64,000 nt of DNA, from NCBI RefSeq assembly GCF_051401765.1, contig NC_135071.1, positions 15,726,961 through 15,790,960 on the forward strand, in the 5' to 3' direction. Positions 1 through 12,244 of this stretch are shown here, piece by piece. Position numbers and translations under genes: made by a program. The stretch comes from Calliopsis andreniformis. Its lineage: Eukaryota > Arthropoda > Insecta > Hymenoptera > Andrenidae. The notes under the pieces were generated by a model. The model was not told the origin of the DNA. It saw nothing but the letters and a program-made list of their open reading frames with translations, and searched no databases. The first letter of the stretch is position 1, and the number at the start of each line of letters is the position of its first letter.

Positions 1-274
1 TATAATGAAAAGGATAATTGAAATTCATTTAGTTCATGTTTGGAAAACAATTTTAATAAAACGGTACATGTTTCTTCGTCTAATTAAATTGCTTTAAATA
101 GTATGGAAAGTGAAGTCATTACAAAAATAATCATAGTAAAAACGTAACTGTACTAGATTCACTGTTCATCTGTACATTTTTATCCAGCAGATAAGAATTT
201 ATGTACAACTGATCTCTGCCATTTCATACTTCTAAAAGTTAAACTTATATTCAAGATTACTTTGAACTTTAATA

Positions 275-1464
275 TTAATCACTATCCCTATATGAATCAT
301 TCTCCTCATCTGGTTCCTCCTCTATATATTCTCCACTATATTCACTAAGATTGCTATCATCTTCATCTAGTTCTTTCTTCATTTTTGCCTTATATTTTGC
401 ATATTTATAACCATAAGCTTCCACATCATCCTCATCAATTGCATACACAAAATCATCTTCACTAGATAAATCGGAGCCTTCTTCCACTTTCATCTTCATA
501 ATAGCTTCTCTCATGTCTTCGTCATCAATTGATCCCTCTGAATGATCTGAATCAGGGTAATCATTCCTCCAGTTTGATTCTGAATTCGAATCTTCCGACT
601 CACATTCAACTTCGGAATATCCATTATCTCTATAGGTGTCGTAAACTAATTCTTGTTCAAAAGGATGTACAGATACCATATCCTCTATGTTCACTTCATT
701 CTCAGTTTGTCCATAGTATAAATCATAGACGTAACTCTCATCCTGCAAAAATGTTGATAGAATCATCAGCTTGTGACCACAAAACAGACATATATACACC
801 CGAAATCAAAGTAAAGAATGTACTAAATGTAGTTAGCGTAGAAGTGATTGGATTTAACTAGATATATTTATTTCAGTCCTCTGAATTCGAAATCTGTATT
901 TGAACACTCACTAATGCTACCTTGGTGTAATAAGTACATAGAAAAGCATATCTACCTGTTTTGTAGAATGTTCTTTCCCATTGGCACATGATATAGAATC
1001 TTCCACGTCTATCAATGTCACTTTCTCTTCAAATTCTTCAACATTGGAGTTATCCAAAGACCTAACGCAATTGACTACTTTGTAACGATTCTCCACTGAA
1101 GTTTGTTTCGTTTTTTCTCGAATTTTATTTAATATATCCACAGGATGTTTTTTGTAATTCGCTTTTAACTCGTCTTTCCCCAAAGTTTGAATCAAATGTT
1201 CAACGACATTATCTTCCTATTGCAGAAACAAAAAATACATGATTATCTTATTTTCCTGATTTGTATTTATTATGAGGAAAATTCATTAAATTTTACCTGA
1301 TTCTTAACAGTCCCAGCAAATTTGAAAACAGTGGTTAGAGGATCGAACGCAGCTGATTCTTCGACTTCGTCATTTTCCGCAGTTTTACGTCGCTTACATG
1401 CAATTACTAGTGCATTTGAGGGCTCATCTTCGTACCTACGTTTTACACGCAATACTGCTGCCAT
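275..1464 (-). CDS. Iwr1/SLC7A6OS-like probable RNA polymerase II nuclear import factor
   Basis: Three exons on the minus strand, 1297-1464, 956-1216 and 275-742, all joined in phase 0 with GT..AG introns, give a 298-residue protein, close to the human SLC7A6OS length (about 309). The N-terminus (AAVLRVKRR followed by ALVIACKRR) closely resembles the vertebrate SLC7A6OS start. The last exon opens with the family motif YVYDLYY (residues 147-153) and then becomes very acidic (Asp/Glu/Ser-rich), ending in DSYRDSD. In yeast, Iwr1 binds assembled RNA polymerase II and directs its import into the nucleus; the same role here is inferred from family membership. It is a soluble nuclear/cytoplasmic shuttling type with no signal peptide or membrane segment. 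It lies head-to-head with the zinc-finger gene, so the two probably share control sequences. Confidence 0.9.
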
Positions 1465-1809
1465 TTCTCTAATTTTCCTCTTTTAAAAGTGCACCAAAGA
1501 AAAACACATACGATCTTTTCGGAGGCAATCGAACACTCTGCGTCTTTCGCCTAACCTACCTATTCTACTGGTTTGTTTGAAATTGGCACCACTGTGCAGG
1601 ATTTCTAATTTTGAGGTTAGAATCGTTTTTCGCAGCAGTCGACATATCGATTATCATTCGCTGGCCTGGTCAGCAACAACGCTGCCAGGGTGTAGAAATT
1701 CTCGGTATGTTTTCGACTTGGTATTTCCTCGTTTTCTTCACATTAAATACCTCATGAAAGCCTGATCATCGATTCTGCTTAAAATGAAGCGTTAATATTT
1801 TCGCAAACT
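1465..1809. promoter_or_regulatory. Shared head-to-head promoter region
   Basis: These 345 bases separate the start codons of two divergently transcribed genes, so both promoters and 5' UTRs must lie here or just around it. No clear TATA box is seen, as is common for housekeeping genes. Two TATCGATA-like (DRE) matches occur, TATCGAT at 1645-1651 and ATCGAT at 1768-1773. The role is inferred from position. The DRE reading is tentative because each is short of the full 8-mer. Confidence 0.5.
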
Positions 1810-4786
1810 ATGGCGCAATCTATTTTCGACGCTTTAACAGGTAAAACTTTTCCATCATAGAAATAGGTGGGGTTAACCAATAAGTATCCTATTTATCTTC
1901 CTTTCTGAAACAGAATTCAGATAGTATTTTGTACATTTATTTTTACCATGTTTCGTACTTTTATAGGCGTATCACTTGATAGTCCTTCTGTGCAATCTTT
2001 ATTGGAGTCCCAGACTCTGATAACTGAAGTTGAACAATCAGGTGGGTTCTTTGCTAAATTAACACGATTATTGTCGATTAATTTTTACGTATTTTTCAAG
2101 CTTTATCACTTATTTAAATATATAGTGCCAAAGAAACGCGTAATTTAATAATGCACTTATTATTTTACATAAGCTTCTAATTATATTAACATGTTCACTG
2201 CAATAGAAAAATACAACTTATTGCCTAGTGCCAAGACACATATCTACATATCTTATAACATCTGTGGTACATTTTTACATGTAAACCACAGTGAACATAA
2301 TAATACATAAACATTGACATGACTTTTTTAATGATCATTTTTATATTTTGAATTCAGCAATTGATCAGGATGAAGAAGATATATTTCAATGCGGGAAATG
2401 CAAAAGCCAATTTACATCATTACACATGTTTGTATTGCACAAAAGGACGCACCAAAAGACACAGGAACAAACAATAGATTTAAGTCAGTTTTTGGTAAGC
2501 GATGAAAGCCAAAATGTTCATGCAGAAGATCATGGTCAAGATACATCTCAATATAATCCACAAGAAACATTTGTTCAAAATGATCAACTTAATGAGCCAA
2601 TCATACTCGAAGAGTCAGACATGCTATTTAGGTTTGCTATAACTGATTAAATACTTATTATGTTCCTGAAATTATTCTTTAACAAATACATTTATTACAG
2701 CATGGACCAAGAAGGTGCTAGTTATTTTACAACAGATTCCACATTTAGTGTTCCAATTATATTAAATTCAGATGGTTTGGATACTTTTGAAAATTCCACT
2801 ATTCCAACTGATACAGAACCAATGAAAGATGATTCAAATGAAGTACCTCAAGTTCTGCAAAGCGATATGTCTCAAGAGCAGAGTATCAATGATGCAGAGA
2901 ACATTGATATGTCAGTAACAGAAAATCCAATAACAGAATCTGAGCCTATGACTAATCAAACACAAAATTTAAAGGTATGTATTTGTACAATGTAATGAAA
3001 TTTAAAGTGTTCTGTATTTTTCATTCAAGTGTTTTATTACAGTACAAGTGTGGTTACTGCGACAAACAGTTTGCAAAGAAATTTTACTGGCAGCAACACG
3101 AGCGTTCTCACACAGGGGAAAAACCATATCAGTGCGTAGTATGTGGACGTGCATTCGCGCAAAAGTCCAACGTGAAAAAACATATGTCGTCGCATAAAGT
3201 ATGGCCTGGTACCGCTATACATTCTTTACCACCCGAGGTATTTAGCAATTTTTCTGTAAAAACTTATAATTCTCCTCTGCATACGTTTTTCTTAATAGTC
3301 CATCACCATTGTTAGGCACCACCGGACGGCAGCATAGACCGTACCTATCATTGTCAGTTTTGCAAAGAGATATTCGATTCGTACAAAGCTCTAAAGGGCC
3401 ACCTTATAGTCTCTCACTTAGCACTGAAAGTGTACAAATGTGTGCAAAGTAGCTGTAGTATGATGTTTTCCGAACTTGAAGATTTCTTAGAGCATACTCG
3501 CAGCCACAAGAGATCGGAGTATCGTTGTCACGTGTGCGGTGAAGTATTTAATACTCTGTCTGATCTTGGGCTCCATCAATACGCCCACTCCGTCCAAAAA
3601 CAGAAAACAACAGAGAAATATTATTGCTGCTCTGTTTGCAAGTCCTCCTTTTCGAATCTGGAGGCTCTGCAACATCACACGGAAACCACGACGCACGATT
3701 ACGCCTGTCTACATTGTGGCAAAAGCTTCTTGATCGAACGATTTTTACGACGTCATTTGAAAACGCACGCCTCGTCCGCACGATTCGCCTGCGAAGACTG
3801 CGGGAAAGCCTTCAAAACAGAGCAATATTTAGCTAATCATAAGTTGATACATAGCGAGGAAACGCCATTTCTCTGTCCAGTGAGTAATTTTACGATTAGC
3901 TTAAAAATCGTAAAATTCCGTCACGTTTTCTGTATAATTTCTTTTCGTTTTTTTTCTATTGTAGCATTGTCCAGCTAGATTCAAACGAAAAGATCGTTTA
4001 GGTCGGCATATGCTGATTCACGATTTGACAAAGAGATTAAAGTGTCCCTTCAGAGGTTACTTAGGATGCATGAGCGAGTTCTCGCGACCTGATAAATTAA
4101 AGCGTCATCTTTTGACGCACAGCAATATCAAAAGATTTAGTTGTAGTCATTGTAATCGTAATTTCCATCGGGCACAAGCTCTTAAGCATCACGAAATGAA
4201 TAAGCATAGTTTAAAATGCGAAATTTGTTCACATGTAAGTGTTATGTTCAAACGAAACGATAAGCGAGAATTAAGTGGGAACTTATGCTTCTAAATTATT
4301 CGTTACAGACGTTTAAAACTAAGGAGCAGTTACTGACTCACAACTGTGACCAGTCAAACGAGAGTAAAAAGCATACGAGTTCACAGTTACCTAAGAAAGC
4401 TTCTGGATCATTTAAACCAAGGAAACCTACTCCAAAGAGACAAACGTCATCAAAGACTGCAATTGGACTCGCTGATAAGGACAAACTAGAGAAATTTAAG
4501 GCTGATGAAATACAAAGAAAAGTAATTACATTGCATATTTAATCTAATTATTATTAAGTATAAGCTTACAGTATTTAAGTTGTCTTTTCTTTGGGGGTTT
4601 CAGATTACCTCCGAAACATTAAAGTCTGATGACTATAAAAACGAAACGTGTACCAAAAAAATAGAGAATATTTCTGCATCAAAAGAGATCGGATCAGCGA
4701 TCGAAGTATTTATTAGATCTGATCCGTTGGACAATGAAATCAAACGCAACACTGATATATATTCAGTACAACAGACAGGCGAATAG
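1810..4786 (+). CDS. ZNF341-like C2H2 zinc-finger transcription factor
   Basis: Nine exons: 1810-1840, 1967-2041, 2358-2631, 2701-2974, 3043-3237, 3316-3879, 3965-4234, 4309-4521, 4604-4786; every phase joins and the product is 692 residues. The N-terminus MAQSIFDAL, then VQSLLES, then [15 protein letters not shown], resembles vertebrate ZNF341, as does the irregular finger containing [19 protein letters not shown]. One finger sits at residues 47-69, then an acidic Gln/Ser-rich linker, two fingers in exon 5 (from residue 221) and about ten more from residue 290 to 580. The last finger ends His..Cys (THNC), also as in ZNF341. A Lys/Ser/Pro-rich tail follows. Human ZNF341 activates STAT3 transcription; in an insect the targets are unknown and only DNA-binding regulation is inferred. 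The ATG sits in a good context (AACTATGG) and is the only one that gives the conserved N-terminus. Confidence 0.9.
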
Positions 4787-5332
4787 AGTTTTTAAATATA
4801 TTTTTTAATTGTATTTAAATTATACATAATATAGTCTAGGTTGTAGATAAGTCGTCGTATAGTACGTGCAATGGGATCATTGGCAAAACTGCAAGTTGCA
4901 TTTTATAATAGCATATAATATTTTGTAGTTTACATATCTGTGATAATTGTATTATAAAATATATTAATATAAGTAACTTATATCTATCTTAAGTATTTTT
5001 AATGTCGCCTCCCTTAGATCGCATAGATTTTATGGATATTATATTAGAAGAGAAAAAGAAAAAGTGTTTAGGTCTATAAAATCATTTGACTTAATTCCAA
5101 CCAACTTCCTGTAGAACATTGATATTTTTATAACATCTCGAGTCAGTTAAAGGATGCAGTATTATCATACGCTGTAATCGTTAGTATTGTACTTTCAAGA
5201 TAACAGTTAAAAGGAAGTGGTTACTAAACCGCAATCTCCACCTTGTACTAATGTTCCAAGTTCAGTTTAGAAAACGTGCTGGGATCTTACGCACCAGGAA
5301 AGATACTGTCGCGTGTAAAAATTACGGTAAAA
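4787..5332. other. Intergenic spacer between zinc-finger and M13 genes
   Basis: AT-rich spacer of 546 bases between two genes on the same strand. It must hold the 3' UTR of the zinc-finger gene and the promoter/5' UTR of the M13 gene. I see no open frame or repeat of note. Confidence 0.5.
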
Positions 5333-8300
5333 ATGCCTTCTCGAGGATCTTATCAAGTTGCTAATACAGAAGAGGGTAAAGCAGCTCAGCGCGATCAATC
5401 TTATAGAAGTTGCGTTCTAGCACTATTAATATTTTTTTTCCTATGTATTATTCTTATCCTCGCCGCTTTACCATGGAAGAAAAGCTACCATTATTCTGAA
5501 AAGCCAGTTGAAGATCTAGGAGTAACGCAGGTAAGTTTAGTAAAATGGAAATACTAGGAAATGGTAGAAATAATGATATCTTCCGATATCTGATTAGCAT
5601 CAGCGTCATCATGAGCATTATACGGGCAGAACAACTACTATGGAATCAGTTAAACATCATCAGACCAATAGTACTTCCTCTAAATCTGTAACTTCAGAAT
5701 TCGAAGTATTTACAGAGAAGTCTAACGCAATGGATACTTCAAGCTCCAGGAACAGCTCATCTGAAAGATTCATAAACACTGCTATAACTACAGATCAAGA
5801 ACTATTAACAAGTACACATGGAGAACAATTATATGAAGATCCTTCAACAATTAATACGAATTCATTGCTCGAGAACTTTACTTCATCTACGGAAAATGAT
5901 ATACAATTAGATATAACTACGGAAGAATATAGCAGGAAGAGTATTAATAAATCCAAGATCTATACAACTCAGTCTTCCATCCCTACAGACTTAAATTTTG
6001 TCAGTGAAATAACTTCTGACGAATACACAACTTACGAATCTACAACTGAAGATGAAGGAACTATCGCTGATAATAGTCTTGGTACAACAGCCTTTCTCAA
6101 TCAACATGAAATTATAACAGATATTAATGAATCTACAGCCGAAGATGAAGATACTACCACTGAGAGTAGTCTTAGTACGACAGTTTCTGTCAATAAGTAC
6201 GAGACTATGGCAGATATTAATGAATCTACAACCGAAGATGAAGAAGATACTACCATTGAGAGTAGTCTTAGTACGACAGTTTCTGTCAATAAGTACGAGA
6301 CTACGGTAGATATTAATGAATCTACTACTGAAGATGAAGCTATCACTGAAACAGTCTCTTTCGATAATAACGAAATTACAACAGACAGTATTGTCCAGTC
6401 TACAACTAAAAACAAAGAAGAGACTTCAGTTGAAAGTACCACTGACAATCCTCAAATTATAACTACCTATTCTACAAGTACAATTCCAAAGAGATCTATA
6501 ACCACAGCTTCCACTTATAGACCTAAAAGAGATGTGTGTACATCAGGCGAGTGTAAAAATATAGCCAGCAAAATGCTATTTTACATGAACCATACAGCAG
6601 ATCCATGTGAAGATTTTTACGAGTACGCTTGCGGTGGTTTTGAAGCGAATCCACAAGTTGTGGATCAAAACTTAGAAAACGTAGCTTATCAACGAATATT
6701 ACGTGAGTATAGTTCTCATTCTATCCTTAAAATAAGGAATATTCCTAAACTATTCACTATATAAAATGGGTAACAAAGATATCTGTGAAAGATTACTAAA
6801 ATCTTGTTTATGTGCTAATCTAGATTTTATATACATTAACAGTAGTTTTCACTTTGTTCTGTAGGACAAATGCAAAAGGAAATAGACAAAGGTGGTGAAT
6901 CCCTCTTCGTTAAGTATTACAACAGTTGCATACAATATGAGAACATCAATCAAACAGAGAGGATACGACTAGGTACGTGTAGATAAAACAAGCGTCTAAA
7001 TAATTTTAAACTTGAATATACTTTTAATATACAATCTTTAATTTTAACGTCTTTCCGCAGCGAGAAGAGCACTAGACGAGATAGGAAAGTTTTACACTAG
7101 TGACGACGAAGCTAGAAATCATGCAAACTTCACTGAGCTAGTTGCTAAACTATTATTACATAATAGGTAGAATAAACTAGACAAACGAACTATATAAAAA
7201 TATCGTCATTTCATATATCAACATTTACTTCTTTTCTAGCGCTTTACTGTTCAATGTCGCTCCGGATCTCGACGAGTACTCTCTAGAATATCTAACTCTT
7301 AAGATAGGCCCTGCCATATATAGAAGTCCCTTCGACACAGAGAAAACAAAGGATTCGTGTCACGCGAATCAATACAATGAAGAAGATCAAGAAGTGGACA
7401 TGGAGAAACTGTATAAAGAATACAAAACGTGCAAAGTACGGATATGTCTGTGCATTCGATAGAGAAAACGTGATCCCTGCTATTGACAAAAGTTAATCGA
7501 TTACCCTTTAATGTCTTATTTGTCAATAGGATGATACGAGAAAATTCTTAGCGTCCATCTCTGAAGCCTTGACAGCGCTCGACGTTTTTAGTGAATTAAA
7601 CAATAGTCACAGTATCATCCAATACATAAATGCCACAGTGATCCAAATCGATATGGAGATAGTGAAAGCGTTCTTCGCGGTGAGTCCATTCGCCACTTTT
7701 TATCTAGTTAAGTATTTCTTGATTAACTTCTCTCTTATGTCGCAGAATTTCCCATCTAAAGAGAAGATTCACGAGGCGTATCTTATGAGGAATTACACTC
7801 GTATTTCGGTCACAGACTTACAAAGAGATTCTAAAATTGTAAGACAAGTTTACATATTTAACTAACACAAAAACATTAATATATTTTGTAATACATGTGT
7901 AGGTAAACTGGACGAGTTTGTTTTACTCGCTAGTGAAGACAAAAGTTGGTCCAGATACGCACGTGCAAGTCTATTTTTACGACGCTTTGGTACAAGGGTT
8001 GAAAAGCTTGGAAGGCGTCAGAGAAAAAAGCCCGATGCAATTGAATAATGCATTATTAGGATTGTACGCACATGATCTTTATCGTGAGGTATATTCATCT
8101 TTCGTGATCAACATCCTTGATCCTCATTTAAACAGAATCTTTCTTCCAGTTAGTTTTATCAAAGCACGAGAATCTTGAAGAGCACTGTCTTCGCGTAGCT
8201 GCTAACATATTAATTCCTGAAGCATCGAACTTGTACATTTCCTCCTTCTCAAGTGACGAACTTTCAAACATGAACAGAACTGTAAGACATGGTTTTGATT

Positions 8301-9850
8301 GTTGACAATATTTATAAAATAACTAACTGACAGAATATAAATTAATAGATCCATCGTTTGTTCGAAAAACTAAAAGAAACGCTAATGTTAAGAGTAAAAG
8401 AAGCAGATTGGGTTGCAGAAGAAGGACATGTCGCGTTACAAGCAAAGATAAACAATCTAAAGGTAGTCGTACCTGATGTTTCGTACTTCACTGATGAAAA
8501 GTCGACTTATAAGCAAGTCAAAGCGGATCAGGTATAAAGAGCTACTTTAATTTTATATACATGTATAAAAATTGGTAATAGCGATTCATGAGGAGTGGTT
8601 AACTACTATGACTGAAATTTTAGGTAGTTCTAAGTGACAATTACTTTAACAATTCGATGATTTTAATAAGCCGGTATCGAATGCTAATGAACAAAGAATT
8701 CTGTACAAATCCAGGCGATCCTGAACAAATGTGAGTCTATAATTAAAAATGAATGTACTAAATATGTACTATTGGTTCTAAGCAATCACTTATACAGTTG
8801 GACGCAGTATGCAACACCATATCAGTCTAAAGGCTTAGCGATGTACCGATTGAATCTCGTTGTGATACCTTTTGGTGCAATCGACTCGTCGTTCATGTAT
8901 GACGAATTTTCGTTTGATTATATGCTATTAGCATCGCTTGGTACTATAATAGCGCACCAAATTGCTCATCACTTCGACGCAAATGGTACGTAAATATTAC
9001 AGAAGTATATAACAGTAAATACGTTATTTTAAGAATATCATCCAAATAATCAGGTATCTATTACTGGAACGGAACTCGCGAAGCTGAGAACTCTCTACTG
9101 AACGATAACGACTCTATGAACTCAAATTTTAAGGAGTACATCGATTGTCAAAGAAACATTCTTTATCAAGATCCTAGAACGATGGAGCTACCGTCTACAG
9201 GACAGCTCGTGTCTTACCAGGTGAAATCATATACAATTCCTTTATACATCTACAAAAATGTTATAATAGTAAAAAAATGTCATTTGAAAGTAATATCACG
9301 TTCGAGAAGATACAGTATTTAAAAGCAATGTTTTCTTTTCCGTAAAAATGTTTTAGATCATGCAATTGACGCTAAACGAACGATTATCCGAGACGATGGG
9401 ACTTAGATTAGCCTATGATACTTTGAATCGATTGAGATCTCCTACGGAAGATAGTCTTCCATGGCTCGAACTTAATTTCGACCAGCTATTCTATCTCACC
9501 TACGCTCAGGTACTCTTGTTACAATAAAATTCATGGCATTAGCATTTTTTAAATCTATACTAAGGTAATTATCATAAGCTGAACGTTTTCATCACGGTTA
9601 CGTTTTCCCTTTTTTTTTTTTGCAGATGTACTGTACGAAGTCACCACTTACGTCGTCGTATGTAAAGTTATATGAGGACGAACAGTTACCAAGTCGCATA
9701 CGCATTTTTGTTTCTGCGTCTAATAACAGACTTCTTGGCGAGGCTTGGAAATGCCCGGAAGGTTCGCAAATAATTCCAAGTTCTACTTGCAGTATATTCC
9801 CATATCTTGAGTCTAAGGATGAAACTGGAGTTACTATGTCGCGTAAATAA
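5333..9850 (+). CDS. M13 (neprilysin-family) type II membrane protein, probably catalytically inactive
   Basis: Fifteen exons: 5333-5530, 5604-6702, 6865-6972, 7061-7166, 7240-7435, 7530-7679, 7746-7838, 7903-8088, 8150-8281, 8349-8531, 8624-8730, 8798-8985, 9054-9220, 9357-9509, 9626-9850; phases join to 1096 residues. The start is the first ATG. A short cytosolic tail is followed by one membrane segment (residues 27-48), a Ser/Thr/Glu-rich stalk (about 67-370) with 31-32-residue repeats, then an M13 domain (about 378-1096, the usual ~700 residues). M13 enzymes cut peptides outside the cell. Here the HExxH zinc motif is HQIAH (906-910), so the general-base Glu is Gln. The second motif, normally ENIAD, reads ERLSE with the zinc-binding Glu kept (979). 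The substrate-holding Asn-Ala-Tyr-Tyr motif and the His before the conserved Arg near the C-terminus are also missing. The fold and zinc binding may remain; peptidase activity is doubtful. The frame is intact, so it does not look like a pseudogene. The exon-10 acceptor (8347-8348) has a weak pyrimidine tract. Confidence 0.87.
6121..6340 (+). repeat. In-frame 93/96-bp tandem repeat in the M13 stalk
   Basis: Three successive units begin with ATATTAATGAATCTAC at 6121, 6214 and 6310, so the periods are 93 and 96 bases. The extra 3 bases add one acidic residue. Each unit encodes about 31-32 residues rich in Thr, Ser and Glu (for example DINESTTEDE). Units 1 and 2 are nearly identical, and the third is partial. 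The high copy identity points to recent duplication or gene conversion. Confidence 0.9.
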
Positions 9851-10577
9851 TATAGCGGTCGATCCTTCTTGTCTCACAAGAAAGCCATGATTAAGTGGTA
9901 ACAACGCTCTCCATTTATTCTCAGGAACAAGATTTTTTGTTTCATAACATTCACACGCAAACAGGCGCAGTGTACGAAAATCAGATGAGCTCATACATTC
10001 ATTGGCAAACCTACTAAATTTAAATAGTCTCCTCTGTACGTTTCTTTATATGCGACTAGAAAGTTTGATAGTGTAAACACTTCACCCTTAAGTCAGTCGT
10101 TTTTTCTTGTGAACCTGTTCACAATCGCTTCTTTTCCAGCAAGTCCACAGATTTTGTAGAGTGAACCAAACCCCCTAGAACACACATCCGTTACTATAAC
10201 TGTACACTACTTTACCATTTACTCAACCAATGATGAACTGAGCAGTGATGAGGTATAAACATGTACATTAATTAAAAATCAGATCTTTAAACATGCGTTT
10301 GCATATATAAACGTTGACAAACTATTATTTCACGTATTATACACTTTGAATGCTTCTGAAACAACAGGGTATGAAACTTTTTTATGTAAACAAAAGCCAC
10401 CCATGACACAATTTGTTTCGTTTTTATAGCATTCGTGTCAGTTGAGTAATAGACTCTAACACGTTTAAATGACACTCTCGTTTTATATTTAGTAGTTGTT
10501 AAATATAAGTCAATAGCCCAGTACACTATTGGCTTAGTACGATGCGTTATATACGCTTTGGAAATACATAATAAACA
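9851..10577. other. Tail-to-tail intergenic spacer
   Basis: Spacer of 727 bases between the stop codons of the M13 gene (plus) and the phosphatidylserine synthase (minus). It should contain both 3' UTRs. No ORF, RNA gene or repeat stands out. Confidence 0.5.
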
Positions 10578-12244
10578 TTAACACATACCGCTGCTAGGTG
10601 TTACATCCACATGGCTGTTGCTTAGTTGGGTAACTGACTGTTTCGAAGTAATATTCTTTTCCGTCTGAGGGGGCGACAGCCATGCAAAACGCATAAACGA
10701 AAATGCATAAACGAAAACGCAAATAATCATTCAGTTAGTTACAAAATGAGTGACAGTGATCATACTCCAAAGGAGAGTAAACGTACCTCAAAGTATTGGT
10801 GCCACAGAACACAGCCATAGACACAAAGAACTGAGACTAGAGATTGGCAAAGTAGCCATAAGAGAATGTTCAATGCTTGAGTGCGCTCAAACAATGCAGC
10901 ACCATGTCGTATACATAGTAATGCCTCCGTAACCATAATTGCACCGTAGACCCAACATTGAGTTCCTACTCTGCTACATGTAGGATCTGTTACATACATG
11001 TAGTATTGTCTACAATTTATATTAAGGTTTTAGAATGGTATTATAATAAAATATTTAAAGTAATATCACATTATAAATATTTATGATCCCATACCTAACA
11101 GATGGCGCAACAATTACACCAATTAACACCAGTCTTGCTACGACAAATGGATGTGACGGTGGAAATTCATACACATGTTTTAAGAAAAATGTATTCAGTT
11201 CTGAAACTTGCCAGAAAATAACCAACTGGCATAGAGCAACAAATCTCATATATGTGCAAGTTGGATCCAGCCATCTAACAGCAGTCCAACTGCCAGGGGT
11301 AAATTGTAACATTGCCCTCTTCAATTTTCCCGTAGTGCTCTCTATATCACGGATGCTTACCCATTTATATTCCCTCATCTCCAACAGGGAACAAATTTTC
11401 AATCCAACCCAGATACCCAAACCATTACATACAACAACATCAAGTATAAAAGCATCCCACCAGCATTCTACAAAGTTTGGTAACAGATGGGCAAATGCTA
11501 TCTCTGTAACTTCCCACATAACACTAATGGCCCACAGAATACCAAGATGTCTAATAAGAATCGCTTTAAACATCCATCCCAAAAAATGAGCAGCTGCAAA
11601 AATGTCTAAATGGCTCCATATTTTTTCTAAAGTGATGTCTGAACAATTAACACCGTATTCTTTGTCCATGTCAATATGAAACGACGCCAAATTAGGGTCC
11701 ACCCAAACGAAAATCTTTCTAACAGTTTCATAATCTTGAAACAACATAAACAGCAGGCCCATTAAATACAGTACGCTACAGCCAAATACGAGTCTCCAAA
11801 CAACTGGATGAGGTCTTGTGAATGGTCCATTTGGAAATGTGAGTATCGATATGATAAGGAAAAAGAATATGATGCACAATATTCCAGCCCAAATATTGTC
11901 TTCAACATTGGTAGTATTCCTGTGTCAAATTAACATATTTACAATGCTTGAGAATTTTAAAGAAAAATGTATGCTGAATATTGGAATTACCTAGTGAAAG
12001 CTGAATATATTACAGCACCGATGGCAATGAGAAGCAGTGTAATACTATGTGGCTTGTAGAAGAATTCAATAGAGATATCATCGACTGGTCTCTCATTAAT
12101 ATTCGGAAAACTGTCTGTGCCATGCCCTAATTTGTGCCCTTCAATGTTATCCGCGCTACTCCGGCAGTTCACAACCTCATTTTCGTTACTTTTGACAAGC
12201 CTCTCCGAGAGACTGTCACTTACAGGTTCCTCACTAGTTGGCAT
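10578..12244 (-). CDS. Pss: Phosphatidylserine synthase (PTDSS1-like base-exchange enzyme)
   Basis: Four exons on the minus strand: 11991-12244, 11095-11919, 10787-11009 and 10578-10664. Phases join to 462 residues, compared with 473 for human PTDSS1. The enzyme swaps the head group of phosphatidylcholine or phosphatidylethanolamine for serine in the ER and mitochondria-associated membranes. Family blocks are plain: INERPVDDISIEFFYKPHSI, then FPNGPFTRPHP, HLLPNFVECWWDAFILD, TTGKLKRAMLQFTP, ELNTFFLKH, APSVRQYYMYVTDP and RVGTQCWVYG. It is a polytopic membrane protein with many hydrophobic spans and no signal peptide. The start is the ATG at 12242-12244; the open frame continues upstream to 12328 but with no ATG. 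A final short exon encodes a variable hydrophilic tail ending GMC; that exon rests on the acceptor at 10665-10666 after a long pyrimidine tract and is the least certain part. Confidence 0.93.

Noticed and set aside
6101..6448. Minus-strand Ser/Val-rich ORF
   Set aside because: Reverse complement of the Thr/Ser repeat exon of the M13 gene.
11083..11589. Plus-strand ORF of 168 codons opposite phosphatidylserine synthase
   Set aside because: Antisense shadow of a well-supported coding exon.
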